Assembly (NCBI GenBank): GCA_036362985.1
Contig: JAYGXS010000004.1
Location: 9,447,138 to 9,511,137 of the forward strand
Origin: Ligula intestinalis
Taxonomy: Eukaryota > Platyhelminthes > Cestoda > Diphyllobothriidea > Diphyllobothriidae
Length of the DNA stretch: 64,000 nucleotides
Direction: 5' to 3'
Translations under genes and position numbers: made by a program
Part shown: in pieces, positions 32,215 through 42,104 of the stretch
How positions within the stretch are numbered: position 1 is the stretch's first letter
Layout of the letters: the number at the start of each line of letters is the position of its first letter
Notes under the pieces: generated by a model
Databases searched by the model: none
What the model was told of the DNA's origin: nothing
What the model saw: the letters and a program-made list of their open reading frames with translations, nothing else

Positions 32215-32805
32215 TACAGTAGCCGCCGGTTATTAAGCCCAAATAAGCTTAGGATGGAATTTTACATGACAAAATCCGCCGGCTAATAAGCCCACTCGCC
32301 GGCTACAAAGCCCAGTTTGCCAACAGGAAAGAGTGAGATTCTTATCTCTCTGGGTGCGCAACTGTTTACATAATTTTGGCCAGTCTTTCGCATAACAAGA
32401 TGCCGGATGTTTTCATTTTTCAAGTTAAATTTTGCGACACGCTCTTCGGACGGCAGCAGACATGAGGGGTCAGGAGAACAAATGTTGAAGTCACTGATGA
32501 AACAAACTAGGAAGATTTTTAGCAGAACTTGGTCAATGAAATCATTCAGAAGGAAGAAGTGAAGAATGGGGGCGAAGCAAATGAGGAAGTTGTTGATGAT
32601 GGTGATGAGGAAGAAGAGCAACTTCCCACTGCTGCACAGATGAAAGCTGCACTCTACTTTCTGCAGCGCGGTCTACAGGCATCAGATTTAAACGATTTCT
32701 GTTGCCTGGGGAAGGACATCAAAGAGCACTTGCGAGTGAAGTTTCCTCCAAAATAACCGACACTAGACCGCTTTTTTAAACGTGTCGCGAATCATTTTTT
32801 TGCTT
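32215..32805 (+). mobile_element. pogo/Tigger-type DNA transposon remnant
   Basis: Left end at a TA followed by CAGTAGCCGCCGG (about 32216), with three subterminal repeats of GCCGGYTAnnAAGCCC type between 32221 and 32312. After an internal deletion, 32529-32756 encodes an acidic C-terminal tail (E-E-E-E-Q-L-P-T-A-A-Q-M-K-A-A-L) and, past one stop, T-L-D-R-F-F-K-R, the conserved last motif of pogo/Tigger transposases. The catalytic DDD domain is missing and no right terminal repeat was found. Non-autonomous and dead. Confidence 0.75.
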
Positions 32806-33099
32806 TTGTTATAATGTTATCTCTCTTGTTATCTCTTGTGAGGATTTCGGCAACAACTCTGATGACAGCGGGCATAACTGCCACGCAGGTATCAGGCCCG
32901 CATCCGACGCTGACAATGCAATTGGGGCAATTAATTAGTCGAACGCGAAGTGTCAAGCCAGTACCGCATTAATTAAGACCTAAGCGGTGACTACAGAAGT
33001 GGAGAATTATCACACACACGCGGATGACCACTATGAACTATAAATACCGTGCAGCCTGTGCATGTCTCCACCTCATCTGCGCATGACTGTGACCATGAT

Positions 33100-33190
33100 A
33101 TCATCACCTATGATTGAGGATTCCCGAAGGAATCCGAAACGTCAGGCAAAAAATTGTTGTTCCAGTGATCGCATCTTCTTCTTCTGAACT
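33100..33190 (+). repeat. PLE terminal repeat with long stem II
   Basis: GGATTCC-CGAA-GGAATCC, a perfect seven-pair hairpin, sits directly before GAAACGTCAGGC as in hammerheads; the CTGANGA box is degraded to a TGATTGA form. Ends in ATCTTCTTCTTCTG like other PLE repeats. Confidence 0.6.
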
Positions 33191-33239
33191 TTGTGCTATG
33201 TCGGTCTGCGCAAGTAGGCGAGTTCAGTCTTTTTGGTGG

Positions 33240-33670
33240 GAATATTTACAGAGCAACTGTCAAGGGTCATCAGGTCGTGAGGGGTAAGCAACCGCGATGA
33301 AAAAGGCGAGGGTCTGGGCAATTATAGCGATATACGTTGATTAATCATCAGTTGTTTTAAGGTTAATAAGGGCGTCAGCAACGAAAATGGGGCAATTATA
33401 GAGGATGTGGATCCAAATTAACTGTGACGGACGTTCGGTTGCGATTATACGTAATTGCGCAAGATTCTGTACGCCGTTCATAGTTTAACTGTTCTGTACA
33501 CATGTTATAATAAGCCGCTCCTTTGCTGCTGTTTCCTATCTCTGACAATGGATTCATGTAAGAGTTCGAAAGCTCAGAATAATAAACAAATCGATCCGGT
33601 GCTCGACCATGCTTCTTCTTTAACAAAAAGGTTTCTATTAAGCTAAAAACCGTATCATAGACCAAAAGAC
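33240..33670. mobile_element. PLE family B fragment with inverted terminal repeat
   Basis: 33250-33450 matches 63640-63810 (for example GGGCGTCAGCAACRAAAA and AATTATAGAGGATGTGG) in the same orientation. 33540-33600 is a family B terminal repeat in the opposite, plus orientation (CTGACAA, hairpin, GAAAGCTCAGAATAATAAAC), the inverted arrangement expected of Penelope ends. Confidence 0.65.
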
Positions 33671-34114
33671 GATTCTAGGACTGAATCAGATTGATTTAGT
33701 GAGACAAAAACAGAACAAACGCGGTAAAGCATTACATTTCCGTGTTTATTAATACCTGTATGTTTCACGAAAGAAGCGAAAATGTTGAAGACACGAATGT
33801 GCAAGCCAACTTGGAAAATGTACTTTACACCAGTTCGTACTGCATAAATAAATAAAAAAATAAAGCGATGTTTGAATGAGACCTTATTGGTAATACTTGG
33901 ATTATAGGGTGTCCAAAAATATTTACACCTCTTCAAATTTAGATAATTTATTTTAATATTCAGCAAGACGTTTTATATATTCATCAGACACACTAGTTCT
34001 TGATTTATGTGTAAAAAAACTCTAGAGGCTCGAGTGAAAGCTCTAATGGCAGCGTGGAAAGACGAGTATGTTTTCTCACATATCGGTGTACGCGTATCTG
34101 CTACTGCGTATCCT

Positions 34115-34310
34115 CGATCTAATGCCGGCAAGACAGCGAGCTCGTAGCTCAGAGGTGAGGGCGTTTGACTCTGATCAGAGAGTTTTAGGCTCGGGTGCGA
34201 CACCTCCTGGATCTATGTATGACTAGCTGAGGACGGTTAAAAAGCCAGAAATGGGTATCCTAGTCTCCCCTGTCTTTGTTGGTAATGTCCTTTTGCCTAT
34301 ATCCTTAGCC
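34115..34310 (+). repeat. tRNA-headed SINE family D
   Basis: tRNA-like part 34136-34205 (A box TAGCTCAGAGGTGAGGG, degraded B box GGCTCGGGTGCGACACC), then GACTAG, CTGAGGA (valid core, N is G), GGTT/AGCC stem II and GAAATGGG. Ends near GTCTTTGTTGG like other copies. Confidence 0.7.
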
Positions 34311-34439
34311 GCGTCGCGCTGGATACTCGAGTGAGAGCTCCAATGGCAACATGGACGGACGCGTATGTCCTCTAACAGATCGGTATACGCGTATCTACTA
34401 AATTGATCAAGGTACAGTACAGCAGCACAGATAGACAGG

Positions 34440-35780
34440 AAAACTCTACACTTGTAAAAGCCGTGTCGGGGATCCTGGTTGGACAGAGCGCACAGGCCAG
34501 AGGTCGAGCTATAGGTTTTATAGAGGCAGAATTGAAGCCAGTGGAGGTTTCTAGAGCTGTAGGTGTTTCTATTAGGAAGGTTTCTTAGCGATCGCCGCCG
34601 GTTGACGCTCTCCATTGCTTTTTCCGGCGTCATTGTTCAAGGCCAGCTGCCTCAAGGTCATACAATACTTCAGTCAGCGCTTACAGACGCGTTGACCTGC
34701 AGAGAATTGACCTACTTCCACTCGGACACACAAAAGTGCGTCTAGGTTCCCGTGGCTGCCCAAGCACCACTCAAACATGTCCGTTTTTCCCCACTCTCAG
34801 CCACCAGATATCACTTCGGATCACGCCGCTCTAGCGGAAGGTGGTGCTCTCCGTAGTCAATCACTTTCCTTCTATTTTCCGTTCCTCTGCATACAAAATA
34901 TAGTGTTCCTACTATTCTGGCCTCTGTCTAATTCTTCTCTACTAAGGAACCATGGTCTAAAGATCGCAGAGGCTAGAGTTTAACTTACTTAACCCACTGC
35001 GATATATGCACCCGTATTTTCATGGACGTGTGGGTGTTACCGCCTATCACAGAAGGGAAATCGCCATAGACTAAGAGAAAAACAAACCCACGATAGGATT
35101 TTCTTCTGTACACTGGTCAGAAGGTGTCTGTAGACAAGAGACGCGGAGTCGTCTTCTCCTATGAATCGCCATTTGAACTCTTACGTCTGTCAAACACAAA
35201 AAATGGCGCGATTTCGGTTACAAGTCCTAATATAGCTGAAGATCCAAAGTTTAACCCTACAGTCATGGTGTCGGGATAGATGTCCTTTGCAAGGCTCTCT
35301 GACCCCTACATTATACTGCAGGGTCAACGAGTGAATGGTGAATATTGTAGAGAGGAGATCCAGAAACAAAATTTAGTTAAAAGATTGGTAGACAGTTGTG
35401 TGAGTAGGTCAACATTGGCAAATAAACTTGGTCCAGACGTGTCTAGGATTATTTTATGCAGGATGGAGCCTTAGCTCACACAGCTCTGGAGAACAAGAGG
35501 TTGCTGGCAGAGTATCTTCCACATTTTTTGAGGAAAGACATTTGGACAGCAAATAGTCCTGACTTAAATCCGATTGAAATTCTATGGTCAATTCTTGGTA
35601 ATATGGTTGACGAAAAGCTGCCTGCTCCTACTACTGTTGCTGCACTGGGCAGATCCCTCCTGGAAGCAGATCCCCTTTGATGCCCTCCAGAATCTTATTC
35701 ATTCATTTGATGCAAAGTGGGGTAGAAGCTGTCCTTAAGGTCAAAGGAAAATGTTATGTTAACTAATCCTGAAATAAATA
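34440..35780 (+). pseudogene. Tc1/mariner transposase, broken, with nested repeat
   Basis: N-terminal helix-turn-helix at about 34490-34580 (R-G-R-A-I-G-F-I-E-A-E-L-K-P, A-V-G-V-S-I-R). After an inserted repeat (34760-35010) the catalytic part resumes: V-F-S-Y-E-S-P-F near 35150, where the first catalytic Asp has become Tyr; then Q-D-G-A-L-A-H-T-A with the second Asp near 35460; and W-T-A-N-S-P-D-L-N-P-I-E with the final acidic residue near 35550-35590. The reading continues with a frameshift to S-F-D-A-K-W-G near 35720. Several frameshifts and stops. Terminal inverted repeats not identified. Confidence 0.85.
34760..35010 (+). repeat. Family E repeat, nested in the Tc1 pseudogene
   Basis: Matches the other family E copies in its 3' half: ATACAAAATATAGTGTTC, CTAAGGAACCATGGTCTAAA, GATCGCAG, then GTTTAACTTACTTAACCC. 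Its insertion interrupts the transposase, so it is younger than that element. Confidence 0.7.
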
Positions 35781-35794
35781 AATACATATCTGTG

Positions 35795-35975
35795 GAGTGG
35801 ATCCGACAAAGACAAAGGAGACCGGAATGGCCATTTCTGGCTTGTTAGCCGTCATCAGCCAGTCATACCCAATCTCAGGGGTCGGAACCCCCGAGATTCG
35901 AACCCGGGACCTTTTGTCATTGGGTTTAACACCCTACTTTGGCACCATGGGCTTGTTGCTTTATCGGTTGTGGTT
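35795..35975 (-). repeat. tRNA-headed SINE family D, best preserved
   Basis: Minus strand: tRNA-like head 35952-35884 with A-box region GCCCATGGTGCCAAAGTAGG and a perfect B box GGGTTCGAATCTCGGGG; then CTGAGATTGGGTATGACTGG and an intact hammerhead layout (35864-35820), ending GTCTTTGTCGGATCCACTCC. The same architecture, in different decay states, is at 20815, 34115, 36095, 50265, 54090 and 61080. Confidence 0.8.
35820..35864 (-). ncRNA. Hammerhead ribozyme in a tRNA-derived SINE
   Basis: GACTGG, CTGATGA, C, GGCT-AACA-AGCC, A, GAAA, TGGCCA, TT, CCGGTC. Stem I (GACTGG with CCGGTC) pairs six of six with one wobble, stem II has four pairs, and stem III is the self-complementary ATGGCCAT, which would favour a dimeric hammerhead as proposed for PLE ribozymes. 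The cleavage triplet would be ATT. Every conserved core base is present. Schistosome Sm-alpha SINEs also carry hammerheads; whether this is the same lineage is open. Confidence 0.75.
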
Positions 35976-36094
35976 GGGGATATGATGGAACTGGGGTGCT
36001 CATTCGATCTATCTGGTTAGGGTACATACTTGTCCCGAAAATGCATTGACGCTCGTACTTGACCGATATCAGGCTCTCGCTTAGCGATCTCAGA

Positions 36095-36192
36095 ATATGA
36101 TGGAGTGGATCCGATAAAGACTAGAGAGGCCGGAGTGGCCATTTCTGACTTGTTAGCCCTCATCAGCCAGTCATATCTAATCTTAGGGGCAC
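36095..36192 (-). repeat. tRNA-headed SINE family D, 3' part only
   Basis: Keeps the GACTGG-CTGATGA-GGGCTAACAAGTCA-GAAATGGCCACTCCGGCC series but lacks the tRNA head. The stem III closing base is changed, so probably inactive. Confidence 0.7.
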
Positions 36193-36194
36193 TA

Positions 36195-36530
36195 TGGCCT
36201 GCAGCTGCTTGCTCGTCTACCAGTTACATTTCTCTCACTTATCCTCCATTCCTTCTGTAAAGAATAATCTTTTCCTATCATTATGGCCTACACCGACTTT
36301 TCTTCTGCTAAGGGAGTGGACCTGAAAATCGCAGTTGCTGGGCTTTAAGAAACTTAAACCCCTGCGATGCACTCAAGCAGCATCTTTTTATAGACACAAA
36401 CCGGTGAAGATATTTTTGTTTCAGAAATTCAATTGGGGAATTTTAAAAGATAAACATTTGCATTGATATTACAAGTGCACCTTCAAGGTGAACGGACAAT
36501 TGTTGCCAGAGGCTGCATGGTAAAATGGCT
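36195..36530 (+). repeat. Family E repeat, left arm of a local inverted duplication
   Basis: Reverse complement of 38340-38880. Shared landmarks: GGCCTRCRGYTGCTCGYTCG-type start, CTCACTTATC, AAATCGCAGTT, GGGCTTTAAGAAACTTAAACC, ATAGACACAAACCGGTGAAG and AGAAATTCAATTGGGGAA. The two arms enclose the PLE fragments at 36997-38345. Confidence 0.75.
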
Positions 36531-36899
36531 GAAGTAAATGTATCTTCATGCACAGGATATTGTACGCTAACGATTTTAACTGTTTAATATATTCTACTTG
36601 ATTAAACCTTGACCGGCCCCCCAATAGTTGAACGTGAATATTTATTCCAGGCACTTTTTTATGAAATAAGTCAGACGAAATCTTGCTTGCTTTACTCACC
36701 CAAATCTCATTATGTCTCATTCCCTTTAACCAGCTTTCAAACGTGCAACCCAACGTTACGAACTTTTCAGTATCCCAGTCAAGTAGACATGAGAGTGAAG
36801 GCCAGTTACTATTGCTTGAGTAAGCCAGCATAGCCTTCTGCCTCGTAGTATATCGGTGTTGGATGGATGAACTTTGACCTGCCCATTCGTTGCGGGCCA

Positions 36900-37481
36900 C
36901 AGTTGGTCTCTCGGTCAGCAGGGTTGTAGGCGGGTCAATATGTTTGCTGTCCTCCGTTACGTCAACCGGCGGACTGATTAATCGTTGCTGTTCAATTTAG
37001 TTGTCCTTTGCCTCGCGGGTGTGACGGTGAGATAGTGTTTGATGTTGGCCACGTGACTGCCGACCTCCACTCGTATTTTCCGTGAGTGTAGGCTCTTGGT
37101 TTTGCGAACTCGTTTGCCCTACTGCCCCTGGCCGACTTGATCCAAACCTTCTCCGAAGTGCTTGGTAGGAAAGGTTAAGGTCGATAGCTCTGTTGATTGT
37201 GCTACTGGAGGACCAACCTTTCAGGACTAGTTTGGTCACTCCTCATTGGCCATGCCGATCACTCTCGATTTCTCAAGGCAAGGTCGTGGTTTAGCTTTTG
37301 TACATGACCATATACCAAAGACAGCTTGTCCTTGCGGTTGACTGCAAGTTGATTTGTGTGCATTCCCGTGCCCAACGTTTACCCGTTTCACCGACATACG
37401 CCGGCCCATGGTTTTTGCATGGATATTCGGAAGAGGTTCGGATAAAGTCAGCCAGGGCCAGTAGAGCAAAGGAGTATGCAA
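36900..37481 (-). pseudogene. PLE family G endonuclease C-terminal half, frameshifted
   Basis: Minus strand 37430-36997 reads Y-V-G-E-T-G-K-R-W-A-R-E, then E-K-S-R-V-I-G-M-A-N-E, and after a frameshift near 37238 M-T-K-L-V-L-K-G-W-S-S-S-S-T-I-N-R-A-I and L-S-Y-Q-A-L-R-R-R-F. Colinear with 30199-30690. No terminal repeats of its own were recognised. Confidence 0.8.
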
Positions 37482-37680
37482 AATTGAGAGCCTACGCTCA
37501 CGGAAAGTACGGGTGGAGGTCAGAGTTCACGCAGTCAACATCAAACACTATCTTACCATTATTAGCGAACATGTGTGTCCCAGGAAGCAATTGAGGAAAA
37601 AATCTATCGCTGGGACAATACGTTTATTCGCCTGACGTTTTGACATCCGCATGGATTCATCATCAAAGACATGAGAAGGA

Positions 37681-37911
37681 AGGGTCGTCTACGGGATCTG
37701 TTGCAGTTGCGATCAAACCAACTATGTCAGAGAAAGTGGCAGACTTCTCAAGACGCGGATTGCCGAACACGCGGCAGCAGTGCGGCGAAACGATGCGAAT
37801 TCTCAAGTTGTGGCTCATTCGACTCGACCTGGCCACGCGTTCAAATTTGATGAGGCCGAAATTCTCGCAAGAGATGACAGTCAGGTGAGACGAGAACTAC
37901 TTGAGTCATGA
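37681..37911 (+). pseudogene. PLE family A GIY-YIG endonuclease fragment
   Basis: Reads V-V-Y-G-I-C-C-S-C (GIY half with zinc-like C pair), N-Y-V-R-E-S-G-R-L-L-K-T-R-I (YIG half, G changed to R), A-E-H-A-A-A-V-R-R-N-D-A-N-S-Q, H-S-T-R-P-G-H-A-F-K-F-D-E-A-E-I-L-A-R and ends E-L-L-E-S before TGA 37909-37911. Best preserved family A protein piece in the window. Confidence 0.85.
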
Positions 37912-38259
37912 TTTAGGGGTCTCCAATCCATAAACAAGTGCAACGATTTGCCCGATGCATATTCAATGCTCAGACTCAATTTGGCCAAAGCAAATCGTCA
38001 CTTGAAGCGCGGGCAGGCTACCACCTCATCTCACGCCACCACCGGAGGGCGAGATGGTCGAGCAATCATCAGGCCCGAGCCCACCGGCCGTGATGAAAGT
38101 TCAACAAGTCAAAGGCCGCGTGCCGTCGACCAAACTATCTACGCGCAAGAAGGCAAATAACGTTAATTGTCACTGTACGCTTGCAGTAATGACTGTATCC
38201 TATAAATACTGCAAACTTATGTGCGTGCATTACCTGTTTCTGCTATTGTTTCCTTCTCA

Positions 38260-38303
38260 TGTCTCTGATGATAATTACGCGATGGATGTCGAAACGTCAG
38301 GCG
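38260..38303 (+). ncRNA. Hammerhead ribozyme candidate, PLE family A
   Basis: TGTCT, CTGATGA, weakened stem II (TACG..CGGAT region replaced by TAATTACGCGATGGATGTC), GAAA, ACGT, C, AGGCG. Core and stem I are intact; stem II pairs poorly. Confidence 0.55.
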
Positions 38304-38339
38304 AATATACCTATTGTCTAAGCGATCGAGTCTTCTTAT

Positions 38340-38880
38340 TCGCAACGGACTTAACACATTACCATGCAGTTTCTGGCAATAATAGTCAGTTGAACTGGAA
38401 GGTGCAATTTTACGATCAGTGGACATTTTCATCTTTTAAAGTTTCCCAATTGAATTTCTGAAACAAATCAACCGGTGCACTGAGTTGGCACCCGCCTACA
38501 TCGCTCTCCGTTGGCATCTCTGCACGACTGAAACTGGTGATTAATGAGTCTCCCCCCTCCTCCTCTACCCCTCACCCACTCCTTCCCTCCACCCTACTCT
38601 TCCTCTCGCCCTATACCCCCTCCCTTCTAACAGTTGATTGGTTCCTGCCCCCTATAACAAATATCTTCACCGGTTTGTGTCTATTAAAAGATGCTTCTTG
38701 AGCGCATCGCAGGGGTTTAAGTAACTTAAGACCTAGTAACTGCGATCTTCAGGTCTGCTCCCTTAGCAGAAGAAAAGTAATGGCAGGCCAGAATGATAGA
38801 AGTAGCTTATTCTGTACAGAAGGAATGGAAGATAAGTGAGAGAAATGTGACTGTTAGACGAGCGAGCAACCGCAGGCCAA
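38340..38880 (-). repeat. Family E repeat, right arm of the inverted duplication
   Basis: Reverse complement of 36195-36530, interrupted by a 170 bp C/T-rich stretch (38470-38640, with CTCCCCCCTCCTCCTC-like runs). Confidence 0.75.
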
Positions 38881-41149
38881 CGAGCTGATTCTTGAGTCAC
38901 GAGAGCGTAAGGCATGGCCATAAACGCAGCGGATGCTTTGTTCCTGCTGCCAATCATCAAATGGCGCACTCTGGTTGGCTCAAGTTCTCAAAGGCGCAAA
39001 TGCCAAGACTCACGGTAGGAGCTAGACCTTGAGGCGGACAAAGGCAATCGGTGCAAGTACAGTTCTCGGCAGCAGTGAGCCTTCGAGCGAGGTCGTATGC
39101 GCGAAGTGAGTACCCCAGAGAGCACTTAAAGAAACAATGAACCATTGCATGTAATGGCTCATCCAGCTGTTCGGGTGGGTCAAGCAATTTGACGTGCCTT
39201 GTCGAAATAAATTAACCACCCATCCCGAATGTCTTGGTTTCCTATACTGTGGATGAAAAAACACTCTTCTAAACCTTTCTTTCCATGGGATTTTGCCGAC
39301 AAATTTTAATGCAGTCAGAAGTTTCCTAGGTAATCATTAGAAACATTAGACGACTTGGTCTGCTTTTCACTGCTCTTAAGATATTTACTATTTTTTCACG
39401 GAATACGAAAAATCACAGATTTCGCTTTCAATGGGTCAATCTTTTCTTGCCTTTGCTTTTTAAACTTAACTTGCCGATTATAAATACCCTATAGATTAGC
39501 CGCTTGCCTAGTGAAATATGCATCAAATGGTTAAAGCTGCGTCGGTTCCATTAAAAATTGTGCATTAGCTTGTTTACTTCCCGTTTGACCTTACTTACTT
39601 CCATTTAAAAAAACTTCCCAGTTTGGCCTACTGCCCTCATGTAGGTACACATGGTGATGCAAACTTCATTTAGGACAGAGTTCAGCATAGGAGATTTCTC
39701 AAATGAAATGAAACATTCATTTAAACTCATATTTATACATATTTGGATATTTTGCCCGATAAAAGTACGGAAAAGAACCTGATCCCGCAATGCGTAAGTG
39801 AATACATGCAATGTACAATGTGCTTAACTTCCGACAGTGATAACCTAGATTTCCATCACCCTTTTCGTCTAAGCGTTGAATGGTTCCAAGTAAGGAATTT
39901 ACACTGAGGAGTCAAACTCACGCACTGTTTCCATTTCCGGTCTCCAGTGACCGTTCAAGCCGGTTAGTGAACTTTTGGGAACATGTCACAATGGTGACCC
40001 TATCAGCTGCGATCTTCGGGCGCAGTTTCCTGTTGGGAAGGAAAAAAGTCCCCTCGACATCAGTTATTCGAGCCTTAGTGGGCATCGTCTCTGCGGGGTA
40101 GACGTCCAGAGGCATGTAAAGCAAAACACTATTTAAAATATGCTGTTGTTTGAATTCCACAGCAATATAATATCTAAAGATTACAAATTTTAATTGCATC
40201 ACACTGCTACTGTGCTCGGGAGGAGGAGGTCGGGAGACTTGGAACAGGTTCTGGTTTCAGCGTTGCTCGGCCTTTGGGGGTGAAAACAATTGGTGTTGCC
40301 TTTAACCATATCGCGTACGGCACGATTGGTCTATCCTAAGAGGAAGTAGGGAAGGCACATCTGGTATATATACCAGCGCCAAAACCGAAGAAAGAATTTC
40401 ACTTAGGCAGTTCTCGTTGTAATGGTAGCACTTTGTGGTGTCCCCGTCTATTTACGCCCTGTTAAATCCCCAAGTAGTTACATAACAGAAAGGGCGTGAA
40501 ACGGGAAGCCACCCAAAGGTGAGCTTCTTGTGTAAAAAACCCGCCATTTCTTTCTAGGGTGGCAGCTCATGGTTCTCCCCTCGAGGCGAAGCCCGGCAAA
40601 GGAAAGGACTGTTCTTGTCCTATCAGTGCGTGTGCGTGTATGAGGTATGACAGTGGCTTATAATTGATTGTGAAACGCGTTCGCTTGTAGCATGATTGAG
40701 CACGTTGGAATAAGGTCACCTAGCGTGTGAGGCCCCTAACTGGCCCTTAAGGAACTGCGACCAGTTGGGCACGAACGTTGGCTCACGTGCGTTTGCGAGT
40801 GGTCCAGAGGATTAAGGTCATCGCGTGTGTACAATCACCAGCGAAGGCAACTGACCTTGAAGGCAGTCCGCGTTGACAAAGGAATCATTGTGGCAGTCGG
40901 CGGTGGGCACGACGCCTCAGGAGAGCCTACAAGGTTGCTCGCGTTCGATCAGGTTAGACTCCTAACAGGTCTTAGGTTATCTGTGCATGAAATATCACAG
41001 GGGAACTGTGCTGGACTTGTAGCGGTTGTCGCCTGCCCTACGCCTGGCCGTCCTATCGTGGTCTTGACCTCAAGGTCGGGGCGGCTGCCAAACTTACTGG
41101 AGCAAGACGCAGGCCGCCTACGTTGATTTCTTCCCACACGGTGTTCAAC
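38881..41149. other. No gene recognised
   Basis: Scattered short open frames without domains. 40200-40950 is relatively GC-rich with a TATATATACC box near 40371-40380, but no RT, integrase or matching downstream repeat supports calling an LTR. Confidence 0.35.
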
Positions 41150-41415
41150 CAATCACAGGCTGAACTAGCCAATGACTGCTCTCTCTCCCTCTGTCTAGTG
41201 GCATTGCTTCTCTCAAACTGGCACTTGGGACCTGGTCAATCACCTGGGTGGTCGTTTCCTCCCAAATCAGACTTCTTCTATCTATTCTCCTTTCCTGTAT
41301 ACATAATATACTGTTCATAACACGCCGTCCTATCCAAGACTTCTTCTCCACGAAGTAACCATGATCTAAAGATCGCAGTTGCCTGGGTTTAACTCACTTA
41401 ACCCCCTGCAATGGA
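41150..41415 (+). repeat. Family E repeat
   Basis: Carries GGTCGTTTCCTCCCAAATCA, CCTGTATACATAATATACTG, GTAACCATGATCTAAAGATC, GCAGTTGCCTGGGTTTAACT and CACTTAACCCCCTGCAATGG, matching 34760-35010 closely and the other copies partly. Confidence 0.7.
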
Positions 41416-42104
41416 CTTTCCTGGCTAATTTGAGCCATCAGTCAATCCAATTGAGAAACTCCGAAACATAAAAAATCTATATGTATACTTCAGCCCTCAC
41501 AATAGACAAAACCCTAAATGAGGACGGTCAAAGCTAAAACTTTCTTTTACAACCAGACATGCGTGTTACATGCTCGGATCGGGTACCAGCGCTTGTCCAT
41601 TTTTCATGCATTAGGGCGTTAGGGCGAGTGTATAATCCATTGAACTGAATTATAATATGATCTACGAGTTCTCAAAAGGATTCGTTAGATAGGGTTGTCT
41701 GAACATTTGACGAAGACTTTCAGAGAACCTTCAAAATCCCAGGACATTTCGATTTATGTTGCACAGACAGACCATTTAAAGTACAATTTCCAATTGCCAT
41801 CCACTGCAATCCACTCTAAACGCTTTTCTTGCCTTCGGGTAGAAAAACGTTGGGCTGAAGAGGGGGGGGGGTGTTTGTCATATAATTATTTAATGGTATT
41901 GTGCTCATCGTGCGTGACAACGAAACTAGTACGAATATTCATTGAGATCGACCGATTTCTTTTTTGGATTCGTTTGTTTAGTGAGCCTATTATAAACTGC
42001 GAGTCGACTTTGTCTAAAAAAACTGTGCGATACAGATTTTCGGGAAACGACTTCCATCTAGAACACTTGATAGAGGACCAAAAGTAATGGACATCGTGTC
42101 TTAT
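41416..42104. other. No feature recognised
   Basis: AT-rich; a G10 run lies at about 41862-41871. The open frame 41695-42087 has no domain. Confidence 0.35.

Larger units (their letters stand above)
37595..38345 (+). mobile_element. PLE family A mini-element with inverted terminal repeats
   Basis: Left pLTR in minus orientation (37595-37680; core decayed to TTGATGA and AAAAC), endonuclease fragment 37681-37911, an A/C-rich tail, and right pLTR in plus orientation (38255-38345) with intact hammerhead. This is the full arrangement expected of a 5'-truncated Penelope copy with an inverted upstream repeat. Confidence 0.8.
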
